Shown here piece after piece: positions 43,201 to 54,201 of a stretch of DNA of 64,000 nucleotides; within the stretch, counting starts at the first letter, position 1, and every line of letters starts with the position of its first letter. Origin of the DNA: Symbiodinium natans (lineage: Eukaryota > Sar > Dinophyceae > Suessiales > Symbiodiniaceae); the NCBI GenBank assembly GCA_905221605.1, contig CAJNDS010000267.1, positions 64,001 to 128,000 of the forward strand, given 5' to 3'. The position numbers and the translations under genes are program-made. The notes below the pieces were generated by a model. That model did no database searches, was not told the origin of the DNA, and saw only the letters and a list, made by a program, of their open reading frames with translations.

Positions 43201-45740
43201 TCGACACAGGAGCCTTGGAGCTGGATGAGCTGCACATGGCCTGCCGGATGCAGAGCAAAGCCTGAAAGGGTTTACAGGGGTGCAGGGGGCTTAGGAGAGG
43301 GTTGGTGCAAGACTGGAAGTTGGGGCCTCCATTATGAAAGACTACACCCCCCCCAATTCAAAGCCCGGAGACCAAACCCTCGCCGCTACAACACCTTTGC
43401 CCTGAAACCTGAAACTCTGAATCCTTCAGCCCTCGAGACCCCCCCAAAACTACGCAGTAGGGTTCAGGGTTCGGTTTGGGTTTGTAGGGCCCCAAAGTCC
43501 ACCGATCCAAGTCTTAGGTCATCCAGGCGATGACGGGCGCAGACGAGGCGGGAACGCGGTTTCGGGTTGAGGGTTTGGGGAAGAGAAAGAGACAGAGAGA
43601 GAGAGAGAGAGAGAGTAAGGGGGCCTCTTCACTGGGTAGAAGAAGAAGGAAGAAGAAGAAGAAGAGAGAGGGGGGAGAGACTTTCGTAAAAGTCGTAGTT
43701 GTAGTACCGGTCATTGCCTTTTGTAAGCCCAAGTCCCCAACTTTTCGATGGGTGCCCTGGAGCCCCTGTGACCCCAAACCCTAAACCTGAAACCCTAAAC
43801 CCTAAACCCTAAACCTGAAAACCTAAACCCTAAACCCTAAACCCTAAACCCTAAACTCTAAACCCTAAACCCTAAACCCTAAACGCTTCCAAGGTCCATG
43901 ACACCCAAATCGATGGCCTCGCCGCCGCGTGGAAGGGCTCCTGTCGGGTGGCCGCCTGGCCCAGCGAAGTTAGGACTAGGACAAGTTTGGGTTTGGGATT
44001 TAGGGTTTAGGGTTTAAGGTTTAGGGTTTATGGGGGGGAGGGGGGGTGGCTGTTTTAAAGCCTCTCTGCTAAGTGGGTGGAGGCTCTTGGACCGGATGCT
44101 CTCGGATTGGGTTTCGAAGGTTGGGCTGGGCTGTCTGTGAGTCCGGGACTCGCCTTGCGGTGTGTGCATTGGGGCAGCAACTTGAGGTTGATCATGTTTG
44201 GGTCGAGCGCTCCAGGGTGCTGAGAGCTACATCCCAATGCGCCTGCAAGTGTGATTTTTTTTGACCGACATGCTCAGATTGGTCCCCCGAGTTGTGGTAC
44301 TCAGGACACGCTGGGGCAGTTGGTGATTGACCGCCAGACCTTTCTCAGCATCATGTCGCGTTACGCCACCTCACAGCACAAGCTGGATGTACACCGTGCA
44401 GCAAAGGAGGATGCAACAAGCGAAGGAATCAGAAGGACCCTCCGGCAAATACTTGCTGCCGATTCCCAGCCGCTGAGGTGAAAGCTCACATGAACGACTT
44501 CATCCTGCTGCAGGCACTTCTCAAGTAAACCCCTGGGCCTCGATATATCTGAGCCCCTTGCAGGCCATGCTCCTTGTCCCCACAATGAAGGAGTTTGTGA
44601 AAGACACTCTAGGGTTTTTAGGGAGCAATGAAGCCTTAGTGTTGATGAGAACGGGACTCGAGCTTCGCCAGCTCGGTAGAGGAGGAACACCTTGTGGGTC
44701 CGCGGTGCAGCTAGAACCCCAAAGCCCCGACCCCCCCAGTACCTTGACAAGAAACGCCCTAGATCCTTGAGACCCTGATGGCTCTGCCAGGGCCTTCTCG
44801 AGATGACCCGCACGAAGCCAGAGGAGCTGACGTCGGCGAAGCTGACCCTGGAGGTGGCCCCCTAAAAGGGGTAAGGAGGGTTTGAGGCAGAGAGTGCTTT
44901 TCTGGTGGACCTTCCAGGAGTCAGGCTCGGGGCTTTTGAGGGGACTTGTGTGTGTGTGTGTGTTTTTTTTTTTTTGCGCCTGTTGATCCTCTGTCAAAGA
45001 CGGCCCAAACTCATTACAGTCCAGGTGTGAGGAATCCTGTCAGGGCATCTTTCTTTCTTTGCTCTCGGAGCTCTAGGGTTTAAGGGTTTCCGGACGTTTG
45101 GTGTTGTTTTCGAGGTTGATCGGCCTGACTTTCTAGACCCATGAAACCCCCCCCAATCCTGACCCTCAGCCTGTACAGCGGGCCAGCCCTTGGGTCCCTG
45201 AAACATTTGGAGTCCTGAAGTCCCGAGGCCCAAGGCCCAAGCGTATAGACGAGTATAGACTCTATATGTCCCACATATCTACCCTATACCCTGCAAAACG
45301 CGCGGCCCAAAATCCTTAAGCCCTTGCCCGTGTTCTGCAGACGCTGGCCGACACTTTAAACAGCAGTGGCGAGAATGCGGAGGCGAAAGCTCGGGTCTGG
45401 TTTCACATGGGGGGTTTTGGGGTTTGGGGCGGGTCAGCTCGTCCTGCGCATACCCGTGGTAGCACAGGTACTCCAAAAGGGGCCCTTATTAGGGAAACCT
45501 GCCGTGTAATCCGTGTTGGAGCTCGATTCGACGAAGCCTCAAGGTCCCACGGCATCACCGGTCTCTTTTGAGGAGATTTTCTCTGCATGATTTTGAATTC
45601 TTTCCGGGTTCTCGAACATCGCCATTCAGCCCCCTTGTCTTCGGAGCCCTTGTGCGTGCCCCAAGTTAGGTGCGGTCCTACCGCCACGCGATCGCCAAGC
45701 TCCGGAGCGCGAGCTTGCGGCAGTCGCTCGAGGCCGGCTT
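40255..45740 (+). CDS. Unrecognised multi-exon gene with an EF-hand
   Basis: Exon-like stretches: 40262-40358 (EKAMMQLGFFDPLPPGTPSS), 40920-41000, 41415-41483 (KVIDPYDIKNALMYAGDLPK), 42511-42556 (AIAEDLFGKFDADGS[G]), 43892-43970 (VHDTQIDGLAAAWKG), 44280-44400 (TLGQLVIDRQTFLSIMSRYA), 44466-44516 (VKAHMNDFILLQALLK), about 44555-44610 (MLLVPTMKEFVKDTL), 44792-44862 (LLEMTRTKPEELTSAKLTLE), 45341-45397 and 45670-45730 (VRSYRHAIAKLRSASLRQSL). The DADGSG loop and the V-I-D-R-Q-T-F-L-S-I-M stretch fit EF-hand calcium binding. Exons are bounded by AG|G and often by G(C/A) donors. Whether all belong to one gene, and to the channel downstream, is open. Confidence 0.4.
42511..42556 (+). other. EF-hand loop exon
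   Basis: Acceptor CCCCAG|GCC and donor CTCAG|GCC bound a 46-nt exon encoding AIAEDLFGKFDADGS plus the first base of a Gly codon. Residues D-A-D-G-S-G are the first half of a canonical EF-hand calcium loop following an E-helix (EDLFGKF). The remainder of the loop must come from the next exon, which I could not fix. Confidence 0.6.
43579..43680. repeat. GA/GAA-rich purine tract
   Basis: (GA)n at 43590-43615, then (GAA)n-like sequence at 43638-43668, ending GGGGGAGAGA. The open frames through it (poly Arg/Glu/Lys or poly Ser/Leu) are low-complexity artefacts. Confidence 0.85.
43772..43884. repeat. Interstitial CCCTAAA (telomere-type) array
   Basis: About 15 copies of CCCTAAA, two of them CCTGAAA-like and one CTCTAAA. 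It is followed by an exon-like segment (43885-43970) and then by the inverse motif TTTAGGG at about 44000-44030. CCCTAAA/TTTAGGG is the plant-type telomere repeat also used by dinoflagellates; here it is internal and acts as an intron arm. Confidence 0.93.
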
Positions 45741-46040
45741 CTGGTGCTGGGGTTTGCGGCTTTCAGAGCGCAAGGTGTCGCCTGGGGCTTGGGGGGGGGG
45801 GGGCAACAGGGGGGCTTGAATCGGTTTCCGATGAAGGGCTTGGCTTCCAGTTTCGATAGTGGGGCGGCAGGGTTTCATCTTGGCAGAGCTGGAGCTTGTT
45901 TTGTTTCATGATGTCGGTCTGTTGGGGTTCAAGGCTTGGGCCTCAGGATTTTCATAAGACCAACCTCCCCCCCCAGCAATCTCAGTCACTTTGCCAGGAC
46001 AGCTCGCACGAAAGTGTGCTTGATGTGGTGCAGGACCTGG

Positions 46041-46210
46041 CAAGCCGCCCCGAGCTCTGGACTCCAAGCGATCCCCCTGAGCTCGAGCAAGCCGCCCCGA
46101 GCTCTGGACTCCAAGCGATCCCCCTGAGCTCGAGCCCCTAAAAGTCTCCTTCTCATCAAGCCGCACTACGCTGCACTACGCTGCACTACGCTGCACTACG
46201 CTGCACTACG
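46041..46210. repeat. 47-bp direct repeat and 10-bp repeat
   Basis: A 47-bp segment starting CAAGCCGCCCCGAGCTCTGG occurs at 46041-46087 and 46088-46134 without change. It is followed at 46161-46210 by five copies of the 10-mer CTGCACTACG (first copy CCGCACTACG). Neither matches the heptamer family. Confidence 0.9.
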
Positions 46211-47880
46211 CTTGCACGACTAAAGATCCCAAAGCGCGAAGCCCTAAAACCCTCCGAAGCACGCAGGAGATCGTCTGGGCCCATAAACCGCTCAGGGGCC
46301 CGGGCCCGAGCTACGGGAGTACTTTTTACGGTTGCTTGCGGTCCTGCGAGCAATACTTCTTGGTTGGGGGGCTGCGGGCGCATGCCTGTGAAGCCCCCTA
46401 TCCCCCCAGAAGCCCTTGAGGCCTGGGCCTGTGCCCCAACGTCCCATATGCCACAATCTCCCAGAACCAAAAACGCCTGAAGCCATCCCAGGTAGCGACT
46501 TGGGATCGCTGGACTCTTGGCCGCTTCTGCAGGTTCAAGTTTCGGGCTTGGGTTCTTTCAGGTGTAATTGTCACAGAGCTTTGAGCCGATCCAAAGACCC
46601 TCCATGGGAAGCACCTGAAGCTGTACAGGAGGGGCTCCGGGCCCCTCCTCCTCCCCCTCATTGTTTGGCTCAACCCCCCTTTCCATCGATGGTCCAAGGA
46701 TTTCACGGATCTGGTAGCTGCGGCCTTGACGTGTCTTGGCTTTGAGAGGCCCCCTAGGCTTGTGCAATCGGAGAGGCGGCACCGGACAGCAACATTTTGA
46801 CATCGAAACAGTTCTCTCAGGCGCATCGAAAGGGATCTCTGCAGCAGAGGCCGTAAGCCGTCGAAGCCTCAAGCTCTGGCCGCCTGAAAACCTCGAAAAA
46901 CGCTGAGGACGGAGTCCCGACCAAGACCTGGAGCGGCGCTGCCGCCGAAGCCACCGAAAAAGGCTCGTGCCAAAAAGGCCGCTCTGCTTAAAGGTCTTGG
47001 CGACCGAGTAGCCCACTTTTGATTTTTTCCGTAGAATAACCACCCCTAGGCCCCCGGCCCCCAAGGTTAAAGTTTTTTCCCCTAGACAGACCTAGACAGA
47101 CCCCGCCAGTAAGCCTTTTACTGTCTCAAGCCCATGGATCTTCTTTCGGATTGCGGCATGGTATTCACGTGTGGCCGTCTGGAAGGTCTGGAGGGGATTT
47201 TGTAACTATTTCTGTGGACCAAACCCCTCAGACGCCAGGCGCCCCGACCCCGCTAACTGGTGCCCAAGATGCCAGAGCGGCCCCGTACACAAAAAGTAGG
47301 GCTGAAAGAGCAGGATCAGCCGCCGGTGGAAGATCTGCTCCGCGGCGGCAGAGTGAGAGTCCTCAACCCTGGATGGTCGTTTGAGCCTTGAGCTTTCAGG
47401 TTTCTGGATGGGTGCTGCTAAGGGCTTCTGCTAGTAGCTGTCGAGGGATGCGGCGCACGAAGCTTGCAACCCCCCAGCTCCCCATCCCAGGCATGTGCTG
47501 CAAAGCTACCTGGCCCAGAGCAGAGCAGGGGCTGCCTATTCGTTTTGTATTCGGATGCCATGGCGCAAGCAAGAGGCAAATGTACTGGGATGTCGATGCC
47601 TCGGGGTGAGGGGTTGATAACGAGGATGAAAGGCTGGAGTTCGAAATCGTTTGATGACGCCACCCCCTTAAACCCCAAAACCCTAAGCCCAAAACCCAGA
47701 ACCCTAAAACCCTTACGTGGGGCTGAACCCAACAACTTCCCCAAGAATACTTGCAAGTGTTGTACTGCTTGGGGGTGTAGTCTTCGGGGGAAGGGGCTCG
47801 GCTCCAAAGCCCCTTGCATCAATCGAAATCGACAGGAATAAGGACCCTTCACCCTGGGCCACCGGTGCTTGAGGGCCAGG
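46211..47880. other. No gene I can support
   Basis: No domain or consistent exon. A C-rich heptamer-like arm occupies 47665-47715 ahead of the next exon group. The frame 46558-47064 on the minus strand is Arg/Ser-rich and not credible. Confidence 0.4.
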
Positions 47881-47899
47881 GTTTAGACATCCAGGCGCT

Positions 47900-48730
47900 T
47901 GCGGAGACGGGTATCCCGTTTTGGGGACTGAAGTTCCCAGGCCTGGTCCTCGACCTGCGAGAGCAGAAGGCCCAGAAGGCCGTCTACGACATGGGCCGGC
48001 AGTGCCCCACCTTCTTTAGCGTTTTAGGGGATTGCAGCTCGAGGTTTCGAGGGTTTCAGGTCAGGGGCTGAGAAGCTTCGATTTGTAGGATTCAGGGGAC
48101 GAGGGCCATTCTGCACGGTTTGACTTCAGGAGTAAGTGTGCAGATTCGGTTGAGGGCTTCGAGGCAAGGACATGTATGGCCCATGTGTTTCGGGTTTGGG
48201 GATTGGGCTTGAGGTGGCTGCTTTCATCGCCTGATTGCCTGTTTTGGTGAAACCTAAACATGGGGTACATTCCTATGTTTTCAGGCTTCTGAAGGAATCA
48301 TTGTGTTCAGGCTAAGAGCTCAAACGCGCCTGGCATTCCCGCCCAGTATGGCGCAGCGCCGGATATCCGAGCGCATCGAGGACGTCCGGCTGGATGAGGA
48401 GGGTGTGCCTTGGCGAAGTTCAGGATGGGGGCATAGTTCGGGTGGAAACAAGGTTTTTAGGCTTTGCGGGGTTCAAAGGCTTCAAAATTCCTCGAGTCGA
48501 GAGGTGCCAGGGGGGGGGGGGGGGGGGGGGGTAGCAGCGACCCCCCCCTTCTTTGGGCTTCAGGGAGAAGTTGTCCCTAAACTAAGCCCCAAACGATAAT
48601 TAACATTTTCAAGCCACAAAACTAGCAACAACTAAGAAGTTGCCCACCCAGGACCGATCTATTTCCATCAAGAACCTTAACAGCGACGATGCGGACGAGC
48701 TGACGGACCTAGGCCTGCGTGCTGCAGCTC
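47900..48730 (+). CDS. Unrecognised exons upstream of the channel
   Basis: Three exon-like stretches: about 47935-48015 (LVLDLREQKAQKAVYDMGRQ), 48348-48405 (MAQRRISERIEDVRLDEEG) and 48645-48720 (RSISIKNLNSDDADELTDLG). They are charged and helical, consistent with a cytosolic N-terminal region; a link to the channel exons that start 300 bp downstream is likely from spacing but not shown. A 22-nt G run lies at 48510-48531 between them. Confidence 0.35.
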
Positions 48731-49029
48731 TTGTGTGCGTGCGTCGGGGGGGGGGGGGGGAAGTCTGAGGATTTTGAAGAAGAGGTTTTCAGGGCTCTCA
48801 GGGCTCAGGCTGCTGGCCCAAAAAACGGCCAAAAAGGAGCCCTACAGGCCCTACAGGTCCTACAGGTCCTAAAGCCCACATCCGCGCAGCCCAAGCTCGA
48901 ACAAGCTCGAAGAGCATCCGCGGGTCCAGGGCTCTTAGGCTAGCTTTCGGGTCTCAGGAAGTTCGGCGTTCGAATTCGAGGCTGCAGGAGGTTTAAGGCG
49001 GAGGGCTACAATCCCCCTGAGCGCCAGAT

Positions 49030-51680
49030 CGGCTGAAGATCCGGGTGTATAACCTTCTGGAGAAGCCGCATTCCTCCACAGCGGCACTCGTTTGGCCACC
49101 TGCCAGTGTTCTGTGATGTTCTTTTTCTTCGGTTTGAGTTTGAGGTTGCAAAAGGTGAAGCCCTTCAACCTGAAAAGCTGACTACGCTGGACACCCTCAT
49201 GTTTGAGCCACCTCAAGGCCAAGAGCCTGAAAGGCAAAGCCCCCCCCCCCCCCCCGGAATACTCCGCTCGACCCATCACTGCAAGCCGAGGTTCTACGCG
49301 GACTGTATCCTCGTCATACTGTGTGCTTCGGCGACACTCCGGTTTCTAGGGGGTCATGTGAAGGTTGGTATAAATCATGGGACCTTCTTATGCTTCTCTG
49401 TTGTGGTTTTTCTCCTGAATTCAAGGTCCGAAAAGGGCCCATCATTAAGCACAACACTCCACGCAATCAGGGCTCACTGTGAGAGAGAGAGAGAGAGATC
49501 AGCGTCAGGGTTCTGTCAACAGGCCTGCAACGAAACACGCAAGGTCTTATCAGACGCACTTAGTCCTTAGTCTACCATCAGTGCATAACCCAGGTGTTGT
49601 CAGCCTTGTCGCTGAGCCGTTGATGCTGGTCGTGTACCCAGACGCCCGGCAGTGGTTAGAATGGCTTGTCCCGGTCTTTCCAAGACAGCTCAAACCTCAC
49701 CTCTCCAACACAACTCAGCCCGAACCAACCAAAACCCTAAACCTCATCCCAAGACATCCCCAAAACCCTGCACTTTCCACCTTAGCCTGAAACCTCAGGA
49801 CGACGCGGGAGTCCAGACCCTGGTCAAGGCGATTGCGGGAGTTTGTGGGAGGGGGGAGGGGAGGAGTTCGGAGTAGTTTTCGGGGGTTTTCGGTTTGCCC
49901 GGGCACACCCGGAAGAAGCCCGACGCGCTCCCAGGCATCCGGGCTTGATGTGCAGCGTTTCGTGTCCAGTCTTCTTTGGGAGTTTGGGACCGCTGGGTCG
50001 CAGGGTCTTCGGGTTCGCCCTAAGCCCGAAGACCCGGCCCCAGATCGTGGAGTGGTTCTTCACCATTCTCTTCACTGTGGAGCTGCTGCTACGATGGGCC
50101 TCTCAGCTGGTGAACTTGGGCTCCAGCGGATCTCTGCTGAGGCTCTGTTTAGGGTACCGGCGCTTAAGGGGTTTCAGGATTTTCAGGGTTCGCGCGTTTG
50201 GGGGCAACAAAAGGGTGTGAGGCTTTCAGGGCCTTCCGGGGTGCTTTACCTGAGCAGAGTCCAGGGTGTCACCGCTTCACGGCTCTGTTGGAGAACTCGC
50301 CTCCGCCCAGCCGAGCACGTGCCGCAACTGAGGCCGTCTGCACGGTGGAGGGATCGCTGACATACACCACCTTCTGGAAACAGCCAGGCAGATCACCCCC
50401 CCAAACCCTTCTTCCGCTCTCAGCCTGCAAAGACAAATGCGCATTGCTGAAACTCTTGGTCATGCGAATAGGAATGCTAATACAAACATTAGGTCGAAAC
50501 ACTAATTACGAATGCGTAAGAATCCGCCTTTCCTGAAGGTTTTGAGCCTGAATCCTTGACTGGAGTTCGGTGGCCCTTGCCGACTTGAGGGGTTTAGGGT
50601 TTAGGGATTAGGGTTGGGTTTAGGGCCTGAATGGGTCTAAGTTTGCGGATTGAGCGTGGCGCATCATGCCGTGAGCAGGTCGAATTGCCGATTTGATTGC
50701 GCCCCCTGGCTGAACGAGGGCCCGGGTGGATGTTGGCTCGGCAGACCCCGTTTTACCTCCCCAAGGAAGCTGCAACAGGTCCCCATGAATCTCGACGGTC
50801 CTCTTCACACCCATCCAAACCGCAACCTGAGAGCCTTAGCCTTAAGTACCAAGACGGGCTTCCCAGAAACTTGCAAGCCAGACCAAGCTGAAGTGTCTGC
50901 CAAGGATTTTGCCGAGCTACCTTGAGGCGCTTCGAACGGGGCGGAACGATCCTGGGGGGGTGGATTGTCCTTCGTGTTGCGCGGAGCCCCGAAGCCTTGA
51001 AGCCACCGCAGCCCTCTCCCAAGCCCGGCGGAAGCCCCTGCCCGACATGTGGCTTTCAGATGCTTTCAGGCTTACAGTTCGGAAGCTTAGGGCTTCTTTC
51101 TCTGCATCCCAAAAAAAGAAGACAGGGAGAGCTGCAAGCCTTTTTTTGACGACCTTGAAAGCTGCTCCCAGCTGATCATCAACATCAACTCCTCGGAGTT
51201 CCGGCTGATGCGCGTGGCGAGGTGGGTTGGGGGCCTCCGCGGGGGGGGGGGGGGGGGGGGGTCTTCAGAAGGTTTCAGGTGTAAGAGGGCTCAGAGCTGC
51301 TGGGTTCCATGTTGACAAGCCGGACCCTATTTGCTTGGTGGTAGGGTTGAGTCCAAATGGGTTGGTAACGACCTTCTGGGGCTAAGGCCTACTCCTAAGC
51401 CCACCTCGCGCCTGCCAGGCTCTCTCGCCTGGCGCGGCTGCAGCGGTTCTGCCAGCAGGCGGGCTCGGGATGAAGGTGGTCGCTTAGCTGTGGGGCATTG
51501 TGACAGCTTAGCCCAGCTCCCGTCCTGTGCGCGCTTCTTACGCGCCTGGGGTTAAGCTCTACAAGGCCTTTAGAGCTCAGGGCTTCGCGTAGCCCTACCG
51601 AACTACCGCATAAAGAGAGCTGTTGCAGGCGGCCCCTATCGCGATGGTTCTGGTGGTGATCTGGGGCATCTACCTGCAGC
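49030..51680 (+). CDS. Probable voltage-gated cation channel, one repeat (S1-S5 pieces)
   Basis: Exons: about 49032-49083 (IRVYNLLEKPHSSTAAL, like the L-x-E-x-P-x-S-S-x-x-A motif preceding S1 in voltage-gated channels); about 49289-49345 (DCILVILCASATLRF, S1); 50041-50140 (IVEWFFTILFTVELLLRWAS, S2 with the conserved F-T-x-E-x-x-L-R-W pattern); about 51171-51222 (INSSEFRLMRVAR, S4 with Arg at i and i+3 positions); 51629-51679 (APIAMVLVVIWGIYLQ, a likely S5). S3 and the pore are not recognised, so ion selectivity is unknown. Introns carry G-arm/C-arm heptamers and a 21-nt G run at 51241-51261. It could be one of several repeats of a Cav/Nav-like protein. Confidence 0.5.
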
Positions 51681-54200
51681 ACTGAGGCGGGCACTGTGAG
51701 CACGGGCTATTTGCAGCAGCCCCAACAGCCCTGAGGCTGAGTTTGTGCAAGGCTCTCAACCAGACAATGAAACTCATCCTAGAATCCAGAAGCCTTCAGC
51801 TGCTCCCCAATCCACGACGTTGTCTAAGCTGGAGAACCGTGGAGAACCCACCCAAACCCGAACCGCCCAACCTCCTAAACCCCCCAACTGTCAACTCTCC
51901 GTGTGGGAAGGACGATGCCTTCGCCGGACAAGATCGTCTGAAAAGGCAAAGGTGGGTGCGGCGAGGAAGGCGAGGCGTCTACCAAGCGTTGTCAGGTTCT
52001 GGTGGTGCAAACATTAGCTCAGGGTTGGGGACCCTACATCCTTAAACCCTGGAGTCAAACCCTGGAGTCAAACTGTCCTCTGGAGGCTTGCTATTTCCGC
52101 GTGTTAACAGCTCTCAGGTTTTAGGAGATGTTAAGAACATCATTCAGACATTTGGTGTCTACATTCGGTGTGTGGGATTCAGGGGCCTCGCGGCCTCCAC
52201 GCTCGAAGAACGAGTTGCTTCGCATCGACCCGCAAAGTTTCCGCATTTCGCGCAGAGCCAAGTCTTGGAACCCAAGTTGTGCATTTTTGCGCTGGCCTGC
52301 GGCAGCCTCTGCCCTCGGCCTTGAGTGATGCCTCCCCGTCCAGGTGCGGTCTCAATTCTGAACTTGCAGGAAGCGCTTCTACCAAGAATTCGTTTTGTCA
52401 TGTCTTTGGAGGTAGTGAGGTCGTGCAAGTCTAATCTGTATTCGGGCCGGACGAAGGACGAAGGGAGTGAGGCACCCTTGAAAGGGCGAAGTGGAGGTAC
52501 TGAAAAGCAGGCGCACCACTCAGCTTCTGCTGCCTCCTGAAAGGAGCAGCGGGCCCTCAAGGGGCTTTTTAAAGGTGCCCACGGGAGCAGTCGGCATGTC
52601 TAGGTTGAGCTAAGGTTTCGGGATGTTTCGGGTGTCTGGCTGACTGCTCCATCATGCAAGCCAATTCATGACGGTGCGATTGATTCGTTAGGGGGCAATT
52701 CCGGGTTGCGAGGTCAGGGTTTCGGCCCTGAACCTTGCAACCCTGCACCCTTCACCCTCAACCCTCAACCCTCTTGAAGACCTCAAGAAGCCCCCAGGAG
52801 TTTGATGGTCGATGCGTTTCGTTATTATTGGCAAAAGCAGATGTTTCGCGCGAACCAGGCAGGATGTTGCCACCCCTGAGCCTCAGAAGCGTGGAACATT
52901 CTAGAGTATCCTTAGATGTCCTTCGAAATTACGTGTTTTGCTTCTAGAACACTAAGGTTGTATGTTTTCAGGTGTTAAGGGGGCGTATGGCCCTGAGTGC
53001 CGTTTCAGAATGTCAATCTCGATCAGGTTGCTGCGCTACTCCAACCCTTTCTCTTGCCCACCCGCAGTTCGGGAAGCCGAGCCGAGCTACATGATCGTAG
53101 CACGATAAACCCTAAGGGAACCCCCTATGCGCCGGGATTCTGGACCCTGCCCTCTACCTCAGGGCTTCAAGCCCCGAAGTCTTTGACTCCAAATGCCTCG
53201 CCATCCCTAGTCCCAAGCGCTTCAGATGATTTTTTGGTTTTTGCAGCCCGGGTTTCAGGAACGCGTTTCAGAAACGCTTTTTATCCGAGAACCCGCAGGT
53301 GACCATCCTCGCCTGCTTCGCCGGGCTGCTCAGGGCCCGGGTGGCTCTGGCAGGACGCGGCTGCAGGTGCCGGGAGGGGGGTGTCTTCGGGGGAGGAGGG
53401 GTGGTGAGGGCGGGTTCCCGAATTCCCTGAGGTTCTCAAGATTCCTTGTACGTTAGGAAGCCGGAGCTAGGCTAGCCAGGACTTCAGTTCCCACCACTTC
53501 CCCCGTGATCACCACAGCAACGTGTGTATGACTTTGCTGGGTCTGAAACGTGCGCGCGGCCGCCTCGGCTCCCAAGACTTGGCGTGAACCCTTCGCTTCT
53601 GAGAGCCTCCTTGGGAAGCCCCTCTGAGAGGTCTCGAGGTCGGCCGCTTGGGCGCAGGAATAGGTGAGTAGTGCAGTTGCAAGAAGCCCCCCCTCCCCAG
53701 CCCCCGAAACGACTTCTCACGGGTTTTTGTGGGGGATTTGGTTGGGGGATCCCGGTGAGGTTGGAAGGTGGGCCTCGACGCTCGCATCCTGTTCCAAGGG
53801 GGCGTGTTTCTTAGGCTCAACTAAGGCCATGGCCTCCGCCTCTACGGCGGCGTTGCTGGAGTCCTTCCAGGCTTTTGCAGGCTCTTTGTGCAGAGGGGTT
53901 TTGGGGGAGGGCGAGGTTTCGGCAGGAAAGCCAAACCCTGTGCAGTATCCCACAGGACCTCCCACAGGACCGCAAAAAGCATCTGCAGGTTTCCCCATGA
54001 ATTCTGTGGCATTCTGTGGTCTGCACAATCCCTGTTCTGCCACAGCCCTTCGACTTCCCGTTGCAAGCTTGAAGACCAACCTACTCCAGGTTCTGGGGGC
54101 CAAGCCCCGAAGGAACTCAGAACATAATACGATATACCAGTACCAGTGCAAGGGATTGCAAGGCCCAGGGTATTTGTAAGAGTTTGATTTCTGTCTTCCA
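51681..54200. other. No supportable exon
   Basis: Candidate stretches at 52110-52180 and 53288-53345 (VTILACFAGLL) are short and ambiguous. They may be the remaining channel exons (pore, S6), but no selectivity-filter sequence is visible. Open frames on both strands at 53660-54180 have no domain. Confidence 0.35.
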
Positions 54201-54201
54201 G

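Noticed and set aside
43514-43784. Open frames across the GA-rich tract
   Set aside because: Low-complexity Arg/Glu/Lys or Ser/Leu runs on opposite strands of a simple repeat.
43772-43884. A true telomere or chromosome end
   Set aside because: Short, degenerate, internal, flanked by exon-like sequence and matched by the opposite motif 120 bp on; similar arrays occur in many introns.
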